From Bradyrhizobium iriomotense (GTDB lineage: Bacteria > Pseudomonadota > Alphaproteobacteria > Rhizobiales > Xanthobacteraceae), in contig NZ_JAFCJZ010000033.1 in assembly GCF_018130765.1 (NCBI RefSeq), positions 1 to 64,000 on the forward strand: a stretch of 64,000 nucleotides of DNA, written 5' to 3'. The notes beneath the pieces were generated by a model. The model did not search any database, was not told where the DNA came from, and saw only the letters and a program-made list of their open reading frames with translations. The position numbers and the translations under genes are program-made. Below are positions 26,172 through 36,100 of the stretch, one piece after another (the first letter of the stretch is position 1; each line of letters begins with the position of its first letter).

Positions 26172-28183
26172 TCGCCCCTCCCCGAAAACGCAAGCACCCG
26201 GTCGAGCCGGCGATCCAGCTTCACATTCTGGACGCGCACATAGCCATGTCGCCGTTCCGCCTGGAATTGAGCCAGCCACCGCAACGACTGGTAAAGTCGC
26301 AATGGAACGGGAATCCGGCTGCCGACAAGCCGCGCAATCAAGCGCGTCATCGATCCCGCATGGATCATGAACACGTCGTCCTGAAGTGAAACGATGGCCT
26401 CGCAGCTACCGGGATCGCCCTGCCGCGCGCAGCGACCGAACAGCTGGCGATCGACCCGCCGCGAATCGTGGTACTCGGTCAGGATGACATGCAGGCCGCC
26501 CCGTGCGGCAACGCCCGGGTCGAGCCGGATGTCGGTGCCGCGGCCCGCCATGTTGGTGGCGACTGTCACGCGCGCGGGCTCGCCGGCCCTCGCGACCACC
26601 TCCGCCTCGTCCTGGTCCTGCTTCGCATTCAAGAGCGCGTGCGCAATGCCACGTGCATTCAAGGCGGCGCTGATCTCCTCGGACGCCCCCACCGAGCGCG
26701 TGCCGATCAGCACCGCCCTGCCCTCGGCCACAGCCAGCCGCTCCACCCTGTCGGCAATGATCTGCAGCTTTTCAGCAGGGGTTGTGCAGACCAGAGGAGG
26801 CGCCACGCGGCGCCGCGAGGGCCGGTTCAGCGGGATGCGAACGACATCGAGTCCGTACACGGACTTGATCTCCCGCGCGACCTCGCGGGCGGTCCCCGTC
26901 ATTCCGGACAGGCGAATGTAGCGACGAAACAGGCGTTGATAGGTGATGCGGGCAAGCGTCTCACGCCGCTCTGTCAGTTGGCAATCTTCCTTGACCTCGA
27001 TCAATTGATGCAGGCCGCGCTCCCAGGAGCGGTCAGGCATCACGCGTCCCGTCGACTCGTCCACGATTTGCACCTTGCCGTCGATGACGACATAGTGCTG
27101 ATCGCGGTTGAACAGCATCATTGCGGAGAGGGCCTGGGTAAGAAGCTCCTCGCGAGCGCGAATCGAACTCCAGACGCCTTGCAGCCCTTCGGCCAGCCTG
27201 CCGATCTCCCGGCGACCTTCCTTGGTCAGCGCCAGGCTTCGCTCTGCAAGATCGATCTCGTAGTGCTCTCCCGGAGCAAGTCCGCTTGCGATCTCGAGCG
27301 CCTGCTCGCATTGCAGTCTTTCCTCGCCTGCCCCCGTCGACGATGACAGGATCAGGGGCGTGCGCGCTTCATCGATGAAAATGCTGTCGGCTTCGTCGAC
27401 GATGCCGAAATAGAGCCCGCGCAGCACGAGATCCTCGTCACGCTGCAGGCTGCCGCGCAGCCGCTCGAGCGAGAGGTGTAAACTACTGCTACGGTGCGCC
27501 AGCGCGACACGGTCGCGAAGATAGTCGAATGCAAGCTCCTTGTTGGTGCAATAGGTCACCGCGCTCGCATAGGCGCGGCGCCGCTCGGCTTTCGGCATGC
27601 CCTGCACCACGGTCCCCACACTCAGGCCCAGGAACTCATAGAGCTCCCTCATCTCGCCCGCGTCACGTTGGGCAAGATAATCGTTGACGGTGATGAGATG
27701 CACGGGATATCCGGCGAGCGCCACGGTGGCCGCAGGCAGCGTCGCAGCGATGGTCTTGCCTTCGCCGGTCGCCATCTCCACCAGCCTGCCCTTCAGCAGC
27801 CCGAACCCCGCGATCAGCTGGACGTCATAGTGCCGCTGACCGATGGTCCGCGACGCCGCCTCCCGCACCAGCGCAAAGCATCGGCCGACGAGAGGCGGCG
27901 TAAAGCCCGAATTCCGCAGTCTCGCACGGACACCGGACACCTGCAGACGCAGCTCTTCGTCGCTCATGATCCGCAGGGCGTTCTCATGTGCGGCGGTGTA
28001 CTCGACGATCGGCATCAAGGCGCGAACGGGATCCCGTAGCCCCTCGAACGCGCGTTGAAACAGGCCCTTCGCCAGATATTCGGCCACTCGATCGTGTACC
28101 GCCGGCTCGCGGTCCGCGCGCTCCGGATAGGGACGGCCGACCGCCAGTTCGCGGTGATCGAGTTCCATAACGCTCTTAGACAT
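26168..28183 (-). CDS. SecA-like translocase ATPase, compact form
   Basis: 671 residues from ATG 28183; ATG 28168 preceded by AAGAG is possible. SecA motifs: GFGLLKGRLVEMATGEGKT with Walker A at 137-144, YCTNKELAFDYLRD, Walker B VDEADSIFIDEARTPL at 262-276, GMTGTA at 427-432, TNMAGRGTDI at 543-552 and motif VI QLFGRCARQGD at 580-590. Housekeeping SecA has RGRSGRQGD there and is about 900 residues. This protein ends soon after motif VI, so the helical scaffold and C-terminal zinc-binding tail are reduced or missing. Both ATPase lobes and a crosslinking-domain region (~220-370) remain. It overlaps the M50 fusion gene by 8 bp and the adaptor gene by 4 bp, so it belongs to the giant-protein block. 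I infer a dedicated export motor. Confidence 0.92.
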   Translation of the reverse strand: MSKSVMELDHRELAVGRPYPERADREPAVHDRVAEYLAKGLFQRAFEGLRDPVRALMPIVEYTAAHENALRIMSDEELRLQVSGVRARLRNSGFTPPLVGRCFALVREAASRTIGQRHYDVQLIAGFGLLKGRLVEMATGEGKTIAATLPAATVALAGYPVHLITVNDYLAQRDAGEMRELYEFLGLSVGTVVQGMPKAERRRAYASAVTYCTNKELAFDYLRDRVALAHRSSSLHLSLERLRGSLQRDEDLVLRGLYFGIVDEADSIFIDEARTPLILSSSTGAGEERLQCEQALEIASGLAPGEHYEIDLAERSLALTKEGRREIGRLAEGLQGVWSSIRAREELLTQALSAMMLFNRDQHYVVIDGKVQIVDESTGRVMPDRSWERGLHQLIEVKEDCQLTERRETLARITYQRLFRRYIRLSGMTGTAREVAREIKSVYGLDVVRIPLNRPSRRRVAPPLVCTTPAEKLQIIADRVERLAVAEGRAVLIGTRSVGASEEISAALNARGIAHALLNAKQDQDEAEVVARAGEPARVTVATNMAGRGTDIRLDPGVAARGGLHVILTEYHDSRRVDRQLFGRCARQGDPGSCEAIVSLQDDVFMIHAGSMTRLIARLVGSRIPVPLRLYQSLRWLAQFQAERRHGYVRVQNVKLDRRLDRVLAFSGRGE

Positions 28184-30326
28184 GGAAGTTCGTCAACAAA
28201 AGCAGTCTGACGCTGCGATACCATTGCATCGCCAGTGGCTCCATCCGATGTTCAAACCGGACGAAGACGTGCTGGCCAAAGTGATCCACCGCCTCCAGAC
28301 CTTGAAGCTCGATGTCGAATTGAAAGGTCCGCTGCAGCGTCTTCGGCCCCTTCGCATCGCGCGGATCAATCGCGAAATCCCCACCACCCTCCACGCCCAA
28401 TGCTGCGCTGGGCAGGTATTCGCCGCCGGCGGGCACCGCCCGCAGCACATGCCCCTCCAAGATCAGGCGCGGCTGGTCCACCGGACGGACCTGGATGCGA
28501 TCGGTGGTAATGCGTACCCTGTCGACCGCCTCCTGCGGCACGACGACACGCGCCAGCGGCGTCGTGTTTCCGACCACGTAGCCGAGGAGTTCGCCCCGAC
28601 GGTAATAGCGCCCGGGCATATCGACCATTTGCGGCACGACGAACACGCCATCGCTGCGCGCACGGGCCACGAGGTCGGACGCGCGTTCGCGGGCGAGGCC
28701 CAGATTTGCTCGCTCGAGGTCAAGTTTGTCGCGCACAATCTGCGCTTTCGCGCGATCCGACACGAATTGCGCTGCATACTCGGCCTGCAGCTCCGCCACT
28801 TTGGCCTCATTCCTGCGCAATTGCGCAAGAAGCGTCGGCTCGCGACTCTGAATCAGCGGATCGCCCTGCGCGACCTGCGTTCCCGGCGTGACCAGAAGCT
28901 CATGGACGAAGCCATTCGAAGCGGCGCGTACCATTGCTTCCTCAGGCAGCCACAGCACTCCCTCCACGTTGGAATGGTAGGGCATCGGGACGGCGAGCAG
29001 AAAGGCAGCAAGGCCAAGCACGAGACCGGCCGCGATCGTGACAGATCGGGCACGATGCTTGCGCAAGCGGGGGTTTTCAACGAGATGCCGCACCGCCTTT
29101 ACAACGGGCAGGATCGCCATCGCTCCCACCGCCCAGATCGCAAGAATGACGCCAATGAAGAAGAATTGCCCCGCGATGAACAGCGCGATCAGGATCGTCA
29201 CCATGATCCGGTAGACGGTCGAAGCCAAGCCGTAGAAGAAGAACCACGCCCGCTCCACGCCAGTCGCATCGGGACGCTCCAGATCGGAGACGCCGAGCAG
29301 GTATCGCTCGAACAAATAGCCCCAGTAGCGCGACGAGCGCGCCGCCAGATTTGGAATTTCGATGAGATCCACCAGGATATAATAGGCATCGTAACGCAGC
29401 AGCGGGTTGCCGTTGAACAGGAGCGTCGACACGCTCGCGATCAGCATGACATTGAACAGGATCGCCCGCACCAGGCCCGGCTCGACCAGGAGCCATAGAT
29501 AGAACGCGATCGCCGCGACAAAGAGCTCGACACCCATGCCGGCGGCACCGACAAGCGCGCGCCGATACTTCGACCTGAACACCGTGGCGGCCGACGCATC
29601 GACATAGGGGACCGGCAGCAAGACCAGCAGGATGATGCCGAGATCGTGGACCTCCCCGCCTCCGGCCTTGGTGGCGGAGGCATGCCCCAGTTCGTGCAAC
29701 GCCTTGATCGCCGGGAAGACCAGGTAGATGATGAACAGATTGTCGATCGCCAGGACGCGGTCGCTGAAATTGTGGCTGAGCTCCGGCCAATGCGGCCAGA
29801 CCAGAATGAAGGCCGGAAGCACGACTGCCAGCCACGCGATGGCGCCCCAGCCGCTCCAAACGAACCGTACAAGCCCCGCCCAGCGATTGAGCAGCCGATC
29901 CGGATCGAACAGCGGGATACGGATCGCCATGGGATTGCCATAGGACCGCAAGTGACGCGCCCTTTGCTCGCGCTCGCTGCGCGCAAAAAGCTCGGCGACG
30001 TCAGGCGTTACATCGCTTTCCAGCAGGTCGGCGGCATGCAGCTGGCCCAGCAGCTGGATGAGCTCGTCCTGGCTCGGTGCGTCCTCCCCCAGATGCCTGT
30101 TCGCGAGCTCCCACAACTGTTCGACCGAATGCGTTCCGTCCATGAGCGAGACGATCAGCCGGGCCGACGGGCTGAAGCGATGCACCCGCGACGAGGCGGG
30201 GTCCTGCAACAGGTACCAGACCTCGCCTCGATAGATGTGCCGATGCAATCGCGCATGCGAGCGCAACTTTGGCTTTCGCGCTGCGACACGATACCACCAA
30301 TTGCTGAGCAACGGCGCGTTCACCAT
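28176..30326 (-). CDS. PqqD-like / M50 peptidase / HlyD fusion membrane protein
   Basis: 716 residues from ATG 30326 (GCGAGG upstream). Residues ~28-105 look like a PqqD-type winged domain (YLLQDPASSRVHRFSPSARL, VEQLWELANRHLG). Residues ~155-440 form the site-2-protease-like membrane domain: zinc motif HELGH at 211-215 and the third-ligand motif NPLLRYD at 307-313 (D313), both intact. After a further helix (~428-447) comes a HlyD-type adaptor: VEGVLWLPEEAMVRAASNGF, VHELLVTPGTQVAQGDPLIQ, a helical hairpin (~500-555) and a lipoyl/barrel half (VVPQMVDMPGRYYRRGELLG). Similar peptidase-adaptor fusions occur with peptide export systems. I infer processing or release of the giant LEPR-XLL protein. 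It starts 10 bp after the GAF-HlyD gene. Confidence 0.9.
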   Translation of the reverse strand: MVNAPLLSNWWYRVAARKPKLRSHARLHRHIYRGEVWYLLQDPASSRVHRFSPSARLIVSLMDGTHSVEQLWELANRHLGEDAPSQDELIQLLGQLHAADLLESDVTPDVAELFARSEREQRARHLRSYGNPMAIRIPLFDPDRLLNRWAGLVRFVWSGWGAIAWLAVVLPAFILVWPHWPELSHNFSDRVLAIDNLFIIYLVFPAIKALHELGHASATKAGGGEVHDLGIILLVLLPVPYVDASAATVFRSKYRRALVGAAGMGVELFVAAIAFYLWLLVEPGLVRAILFNVMLIASVSTLLFNGNPLLRYDAYYILVDLIEIPNLAARSSRYWGYLFERYLLGVSDLERPDATGVERAWFFFYGLASTVYRIMVTILIALFIAGQFFFIGVILAIWAVGAMAILPVVKAVRHLVENPRLRKHRARSVTIAAGLVLGLAAFLLAVPMPYHSNVEGVLWLPEEAMVRAASNGFVHELLVTPGTQVAQGDPLIQSREPTLLAQLRRNEAKVAELQAEYAAQFVSDRAKAQIVRDKLDLERANLGLARERASDLVARARSDGVFVVPQMVDMPGRYYRRGELLGYVVGNTTPLARVVVPQEAVDRVRITTDRIQVRPVDQPRLILEGHVLRAVPAGGEYLPSAALGVEGGGDFAIDPRDAKGPKTLQRTFQFDIELQGLEAVDHFGQHVFVRFEHRMEPLAMQWYRSVRLLLLTNFHV

Positions 30327-30336
30327 GACCTCGCAA

Positions 30337-32199
30337 TCAGAACAGCCATTTCCAAATCGACAGCCGGACCCAGTCCGCGAAATTGTGCGTCCAGATCCAG
30401 ATCAGCTTGCGCTCGCCGACATCGACCTTTCCAACGCCCTCCATGCCGGGTCGCACGCGTTCGGATGCATTGTGGAGCCGCGCCTCGACCCGGAAATAGT
30501 TGCGGCCCTCCTGGGCAGTCGAGACCGGCGTCATCTGCTCGACCGAGAAGTCCATCCGCCGATGCGGGATACCCGAGAGGGTGAGTTCGCCCTGTTGACC
30601 GAGCTTCACGAAGGAAATGTCCCGCTCCTCGACCTGCAGGATGACGCGATAGCTGTCCAACGGCGCGACCGTGAACAGCATCTTGCCCAATTCGACCGGT
30701 GTCCCGAGCAGCTGCTGCAGGTCACCCGCGACGACGACGCCATCGAAGGGAGCCAGCAGCGTGGCGCGAGCGAGCTTATCGGTGACCAGCGACAGCATGG
30801 CATCGACCTGCTCGATCTGAGCTTGGAGGATCGTCATGGTCGCGCGCTCTTGGGCTGCCAGCGCCTGCCGATATTTGCGGTCGAGCTGCTCGCGCTCGGA
30901 CGACAAGCGTGTCTGTTCGAGCTTGAGCTCCCGATCGTCGAGCTTGCACAACACTTGCCCGGCATGCACCGTGTCGCCTGCGCGGACAAAGCTTTGTGCG
31001 ATATACCCGTCGAACGGTGCCGCGGCGATCCGTTGTACCGCTCCCTCGATCACCGTCTTTGCCGCGACACGATACGTGCCCGTCGCGACACTGAAGAAAA
31101 GGATGACGCCGACCAGCAAAAGCGCGATGAGCTTCGCGCCGGGATGGCGCGGGCCGAACAAGAGCTCCAGGCCATGGTGCAACGAGGTCGCGGCATGTCG
31201 CAGAACGCCGCGCTCGCTTTCACGCTTGAGCTTCAGGATCGGCCCCAGCAGCGCGCCAACCGTCTTGCACAGCTCGATGGTTTCGAGGTCGAACGGCTCG
31301 CCAGCGGCCCGTTCCAGGGTCAGCACGCCGGTTGCATGTCCGCCGTCCGTGAGCGGCACCGAGCAGACCGCAATGTCCCTGTACTCGCGCGCGAGATCGG
31401 CATGCGCGAGTGCCGCGCGCTCCACGTCGTCGCGGGGGGGGAACACCAGCGCGACGTCGAGGTCAAGCACCTCGTCCATCGCGTTGCCGATGCGCCGGCC
31501 AAGATCCATCTTGGGGTCGAAGGTCGCGGTATGCGAGATCGCCTTGACTTCAACGCTGCCTGAACGCTCGAGCCCGACGCTCACCCGATCGCACGCCAGG
31601 CGTCCCGCGAGTTCGTTGACGACGGCCAGCGTCGCCGCCGAGAAATGGCGCTCCTGCATGGCCGTCGCCACGATGTCCATGGCGAGCCCCATTCGCCCGA
31701 GCCGCGCGTCGCGCTCCTCCAGCGCGCCCTTGCGGAACTGGTCAATCAGCCAGGCGCTCGCCCAATGCAACAGCCGCAAAGCGCGCTGCAGCGCAGCTTC
31801 CGGGCCGGGCCCGATATCGAGCACGACGACGCCGTGCAGGGTGCCGGAAACTTCAATCGGATAGCCGATAAAGGCGTGGTGCTCGCGCAAAGCGCCATGC
31901 CCCTCCGAGGGCAGCACGACTCCGCGGCGCTCGGTCAGAGCCCGCTCGGCCGCCGGGCTGAGATATTGCATGTCCAGACCGGGGTGCGGCCACACTGCCG
32001 CCGGCACGTAGCTGCCATCCTTGTCGGGCCCCAGCAACAGCAGCCCACCGCCGACCCGCTCGACCTGCATGCAAAGGATTGCGAGCCAGCTCGCGCAAAA
32101 CTCGGAACTGTCCTTGGCTGCCGAGAATTTCGCCCAGGCTATCGATTCGGCGCGCGCTGCGTCCTCGGTGAAGGAATAGATCGGGGACGCAGGGGTCAT
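30337..32199 (-). CDS. GAF-GAF-TM-HlyD adaptor protein
   Basis: 620 residues from ATG 32199. Two GAF-like sensor domains occupy ~30-140 (QVERVGGGLLLLGPDKDGSY ... LHGVVVLDIG) and ~180-325 (HFSAATLAVVNELAGRLACD ... TGVLTLERA), predicted cytoplasmic. A single membrane segment lies at ~356-374 (LIALLLVGVILFFSVATG). The HlyD part follows: lipoyl half GAVQRIAAAPFDGYIAQSFV and VRAGDTVHAGQVLCKLDD, a coiled-coil hairpin (~420-480), LLAPFDGVVVAGDLQQLLGT, then a barrel domain to ~595. The C-terminus (WIWTHNFADWVRLSIWKWLF) is Trp-rich. A cytoplasmic ligand sensor fused to an export adaptor suggests gated secretion. Confidence 0.88.
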   Translation of the reverse strand: MTPASPIYSFTEDAARAESIAWAKFSAAKDSSEFCASWLAILCMQVERVGGGLLLLGPDKDGSYVPAAVWPHPGLDMQYLSPAAERALTERRGVVLPSEGHGALREHHAFIGYPIEVSGTLHGVVVLDIGPGPEAALQRALRLLHWASAWLIDQFRKGALEERDARLGRMGLAMDIVATAMQERHFSAATLAVVNELAGRLACDRVSVGLERSGSVEVKAISHTATFDPKMDLGRRIGNAMDEVLDLDVALVFPPRDDVERAALAHADLAREYRDIAVCSVPLTDGGHATGVLTLERAAGEPFDLETIELCKTVGALLGPILKLKRESERGVLRHAATSLHHGLELLFGPRHPGAKLIALLLVGVILFFSVATGTYRVAAKTVIEGAVQRIAAAPFDGYIAQSFVRAGDTVHAGQVLCKLDDRELKLEQTRLSSEREQLDRKYRQALAAQERATMTILQAQIEQVDAMLSLVTDKLARATLLAPFDGVVVAGDLQQLLGTPVELGKMLFTVAPLDSYRVILQVEERDISFVKLGQQGELTLSGIPHRRMDFSVEQMTPVSTAQEGRNYFRVEARLHNASERVRPGMEGVGKVDVGERKLIWIWTHNFADWVRLSIWKWLF

Positions 32200-32226
32200 G
32201 GCTACTCATCGCTCTCGGAGCTATGC

Positions 32227-32258
32227 CCGCGATGCTGCAATAACGAGCAGCATCGCGG
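32227..32258 (-). terminator. 12-bp perfect hairpin between sapC-like and GAF-HlyD genes
   Basis: CCGCGATGCTGC (32227-32238) and GCAGCATCGCGG (32247-32258) are perfect arms around an 8-base loop, inside the only sizeable gap (122 bp) of the block. No T-tract follows on minus, so partial termination, RNA processing or mRNA protection is more likely than a full stop. Confidence 0.5.
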
Positions 32259-32321
32259 CGCGCGCGACGGAGGCGGCGCTGAGGCGTCGCATTCACACGA
32301 GGACACGGTGTGATCCGTTCT

Positions 32322-33125
32322 CTAGGCCGATGCTCTCGCCCCATTCAGGTGATCGCCCGCTTCCGCGGCATCGTCAGGTCCGCTCGCCGGCGGAGCCGCC
32401 CCCTTCACGACCGCGAGGCGCGACGGAAGGGCCTGGAAGTTGCGCATCGACTGAAGGTGAAGGTAGAGCAGCTCAAGCTCATCCGTCTTGGCAAGCTCGG
32501 CAAGCTTTTCACCGGGCAGAGCCTTCAATTTCTCCCGGTTCACAGCCATGAATCCCGCAAGCGACAGCTTTTCACCCGAGGCGAGCTCGACCTGTGCCTG
32601 CATCGGCTCGAGCAGATCAAGCTCGCGCACCTTGCGGCAGAACGCCTGGGTGCGGTTGAACTGGGTCTGATATTCCTGCAGGAAGGTCAGGATGTTCTGG
32701 ACATACTGGGTGGGCTTGCTGTCGTCATCGAACAGCTTTTGTCCGCGACCGTCACGGTTAAATCCCGAATAGGCCTCGTCGATGCAGAGGACGAACCTCT
32801 CGCCGTCGGAGCTGGTCGAGAACACGAACGGATAGCGACGCAGGAAAGCCGGGACATACTTGGCGTCCCATTTTGAATCCTGCGACAGGAAGAGGTTCTC
32901 GCTGTCTCGTACGCCGAGAATGACGGCCGGCATGACGTTGTCCTTGGTGCCGGCAAACACGATCGCGTATTCCGATGCGGCAGCAGGAAACTCAACGGCC
33001 ATCAAAGGCACAGAATTGGTCTTGCTGCTGAAGCCATAATTCCTGGCCATCTCGACTGCGCAGCCCCGATGCCGCGCGGCGGACAACGGAATAACGGTTT
33101 CGTAAATCAACAATTGGGCAGTCAT
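32322..33125 (-). CDS. SapC-family protein
   Basis: 267 residues from ATG 33125, with GGAAGGAG as ribosome site, 30 bp after the giant gene ends. It reads as a SapC-family domain over ~15-230: YGFSSKTNSVPLMAVEFPAA, EYAIVFAGTKDNVMPAVILG, SENLFLSQDSKWDAKYVPAF, LRRYPFVFSTSSDGERFVLC and IDEAYSGFNRDGRGQKLFDD. The family is named after a gene of the Campylobacter fetus S-layer locus; its biochemical role is not settled to my knowledge. No signal peptide, so a cytoplasmic location. The position between the giant protein and its presumed exporter suggests a chaperone or export-coupling role, which is inference. Confidence 0.88.
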   Translation of the reverse strand: MTAQLLIYETVIPLSAARHRGCAVEMARNYGFSSKTNSVPLMAVEFPAAASEYAIVFAGTKDNVMPAVILGVRDSENLFLSQDSKWDAKYVPAFLRRYPFVFSTSSDGERFVLCIDEAYSGFNRDGRGQKLFDDDSKPTQYVQNILTFLQEYQTQFNRTQAFCRKVRELDLLEPMQAQVELASGEKLSLAGFMAVNREKLKALPGEKLAELAKTDELELLYLHLQSMRNFQALPSRLAVVKGAAPPASGPDDAAEAGDHLNGARASA

Positions 33126-33155
33126 TACTATGCTCCTTCCCTTGCAATTCCGGGC

Positions 33156-36100
33156 TCAGGCATGGCCCTGAAGATTGATCGACAATGGACGTACGCGGAG
33201 ACCAGCGTTCGGATTCCACTGGGTCTTGTTCTGGCCCACGTGGTTCAGGAAATCGTCGAGCCACTCCTGCGAACCATTCGAAGGTCCTGAAGCGAGATGC
33301 TCAACTGCATCGAGACTATTGTGCCAGTTTATGCTCGTTGTTTCCTTCGCGCTATTGATAATCCGCGAGGAGTGATGCTCCGGCGTAGAGACATCGTCTT
33401 GCGAGACTGTCGAACTCTTCGGGACGCCGCCCGTCAGGCTTGCCGACAGCGAGACAAAGGACTGACCGAGATCCTCGGTTGTGCCGGCGGACTTCCGGAT
33501 CTCGGCGTTCTGCGACGCGCCTGCGATCGGGCTTAGGAGGATATTCGAGATCAGCGTAATGCCGCTGGGCTCGTCCGCCCTGGCGACCACTGTTAGCGGC
33601 GGCGCGATCGTGGTCGTTGCCGGTGCAAGCGGGATCAGCGTGATCTGCGGCGCGGCCTGAGCGGCAGCCGCACTCTGTAGCACCGCCGCGGAAGCCGGCG
33701 CCGTATGCCCGGCAGGCTCCGGCAGACGCCTTTCGCCTGAGCGCAAGGTCATGCCGGCCACGTCGTCGCCGAGGTCTTCCGGCATTCCCATCGCATTGCC
33801 CATCTCATGGACGAGCGTCGTGAGGAGGTCCATGTGTCCGGCGGCCGGGCTCGACGATGCAGCTTCGGATACCTCGCCGGACAGCCGGATCGCGAACTCC
33901 CGGTTGTCGCCGGGCGTCGGGTCGACGAACCATCCCCAACCAGCAGCCTCGGCATCAAGAACGATGGTGGATCCCGTCGTCGCGCCCAGCATCTGATCCG
34001 GCAGGTCGGCGATCAGGACCGTGACTTGATCGAGGATCGACAGACGCGGATCGGTCGGCCCAAGCGCGGCGGTCCATGCCTGTTTCGCGGCCGCAACAAT
34101 GGCCGTCAACTGGTCGGCCGTCACAACGGCGACGTCCGTTGCCGGAGGCGCCGCCAGCGCCGCCACCTGCGGCGTACCGCCACCGGCATAGGCGATATCG
34201 TCGCCGCGGATCAGCACGTTGTCGAAGGACGCATTGCCGTTGCGGGCGTAGAGCCCGAGGCTGCCGTCGTGCACGAGGACGTTGTAGTTGAAGCTCAGGA
34301 CGCTCTTGCCGTTGAGCACGACGTTGACGTTATTCGTCACGCCCTCGGACAGGGCTACGAGCAGACTGTAGTCGGTCCCGGCCGCGATGGTCGTGCTTGC
34401 GACGGCATCGACGTACCAGGTGCCGTTGCTGCGGTGTCCGAGCACGACCTGGTTGGTCCCGGCGACGATGCCGGCATAGAGGAAGTCGTTGGTCGATGTG
34501 TACGCAAAGGTGAGCCCCGCCGATGTGCCGGCCTTGGCCGCATTCACCGTCGCCGAGTATTCGACATAGGACAGTGGCGCAACCGCGAACGCACGTGTGG
34601 AGAAGGCGGCATCGTTCGCCGGCGGAACCGCAGAGTAACGACCGCTCGTCCCGCTGGTGGTGGTCCATGTGCCGGTCTGGGCCGCAAAGTTATTTGCGAC
34701 GCCGTCCGAGAAATCTTCCAGCACATTGTAGGTGAAGCTTATCGGCAATCTCTGCACCGTGTACGAGGTATACGCGGCGATGGAGTTGTTGGTGCCGACG
34801 CCGACCATTCCCGTGTTCAGCGGCGCATTGAACGCATAGGACAGCTTCAGCGTGCTCGCGGCCTTGCCGCCGTTCGCACTGGTCACCGTCAAGGTTGCCG
34901 CCGTTCCGTTGACCGAGAGCAGCAGAGTGTTCTGCGAGTTCAAACCCAATCCGGGCTTGCCAGCGGAAAGTGTCGCAAGATCAGTCCAGCCTGCGTCCGA
35001 ACGCTGACCGATCTTGATCAGGTTGTTGGTGACGTCGATACCCGCGTACTTGAAGTTGTTCGCTCCCTGATAGTCGAAGATGATGAAGCCGTTCTGCAGG
35101 GTGCCGCCACTGGACACCTTCATGGTGGACTGGATTTCGAAGAAATTGCCCGGCAGCCACATGTCGAGATCGAACAGGCTGACGTTGTCACCGCTCACCT
35201 TCAACGTGCTGTTCTGGTAGGTGCTGTTGGTCACGGTCCAGCTGCCGCTGTCGGCGAACATGCCGGTTATGGTGTTCGGTGCGTAGCTCGCGCTACGCAG
35301 CACGTCGCGCTGCGTGCCCGGGGTGTTACCCGCCTGCGGATCGGTCGGTGCACCGGTCTGGGCGTGCCAGGCGGCATCCTGTTGCAGGACCAGACCAAGC
35401 TCGCCGGCCGGCTCGCCATTTCGACTCGGGATGGGGTCGTTGGCCTTGGTCGGGGCCGGCGGAAGCGCGCCATTGTTCAGGTCGGAGTACCGCGTCGCAT
35501 CGACGCCGTCGCTCAGGGACTCCGCATACAGGAAGTGGTGCAGGAACGGCTGCATCGTGCGGCTGACCGTGGCCATGCCGAACTCGGAGAACGGCACGAG
35601 ATAGCTGTTGTACTCGCCGACCCAGTCGATGAGCCGGTCACCGCCGGTGTTGGCGATCAGAACGTCCTTGCCCGCTCCGCCATAAGCCCGATCTTCATAG
35701 GTCGGTGCGGTCTCCGGAACGTTGTTCAGCCCGCCCGCTGTCGTCAGGTCATCGTCGGCATTGAGGAGATCGTTGCCCCAGCCGCCATAGGTGTGGTCGC
35801 GGCCGGTGCCACCGACGATCCAGTCGTTGCCGTTGTCGCCAAAGATATCGTCGTTGCCGTCGTCGCGGACCGGTCCATACGTCACGGACTGGTTCTGGTT
35901 GCCTGGCGTCGTGCCGCCCGGCCTCAGGACGCCCTCGGTCTGGTCGAAGTTCAGGAACCACTCGAGGCCGGTACCCGTGCTGCTGGCAGTCCCATCCCCA
36001 TTGAGGAGAATCTTCCGCATCGGGTTGTTCTCGTCGTACAGCGCGAACTCGCCCGTACGGTTTGCGATGTGCGGATGGGTGAACTTGCCGTCCGGATCCG

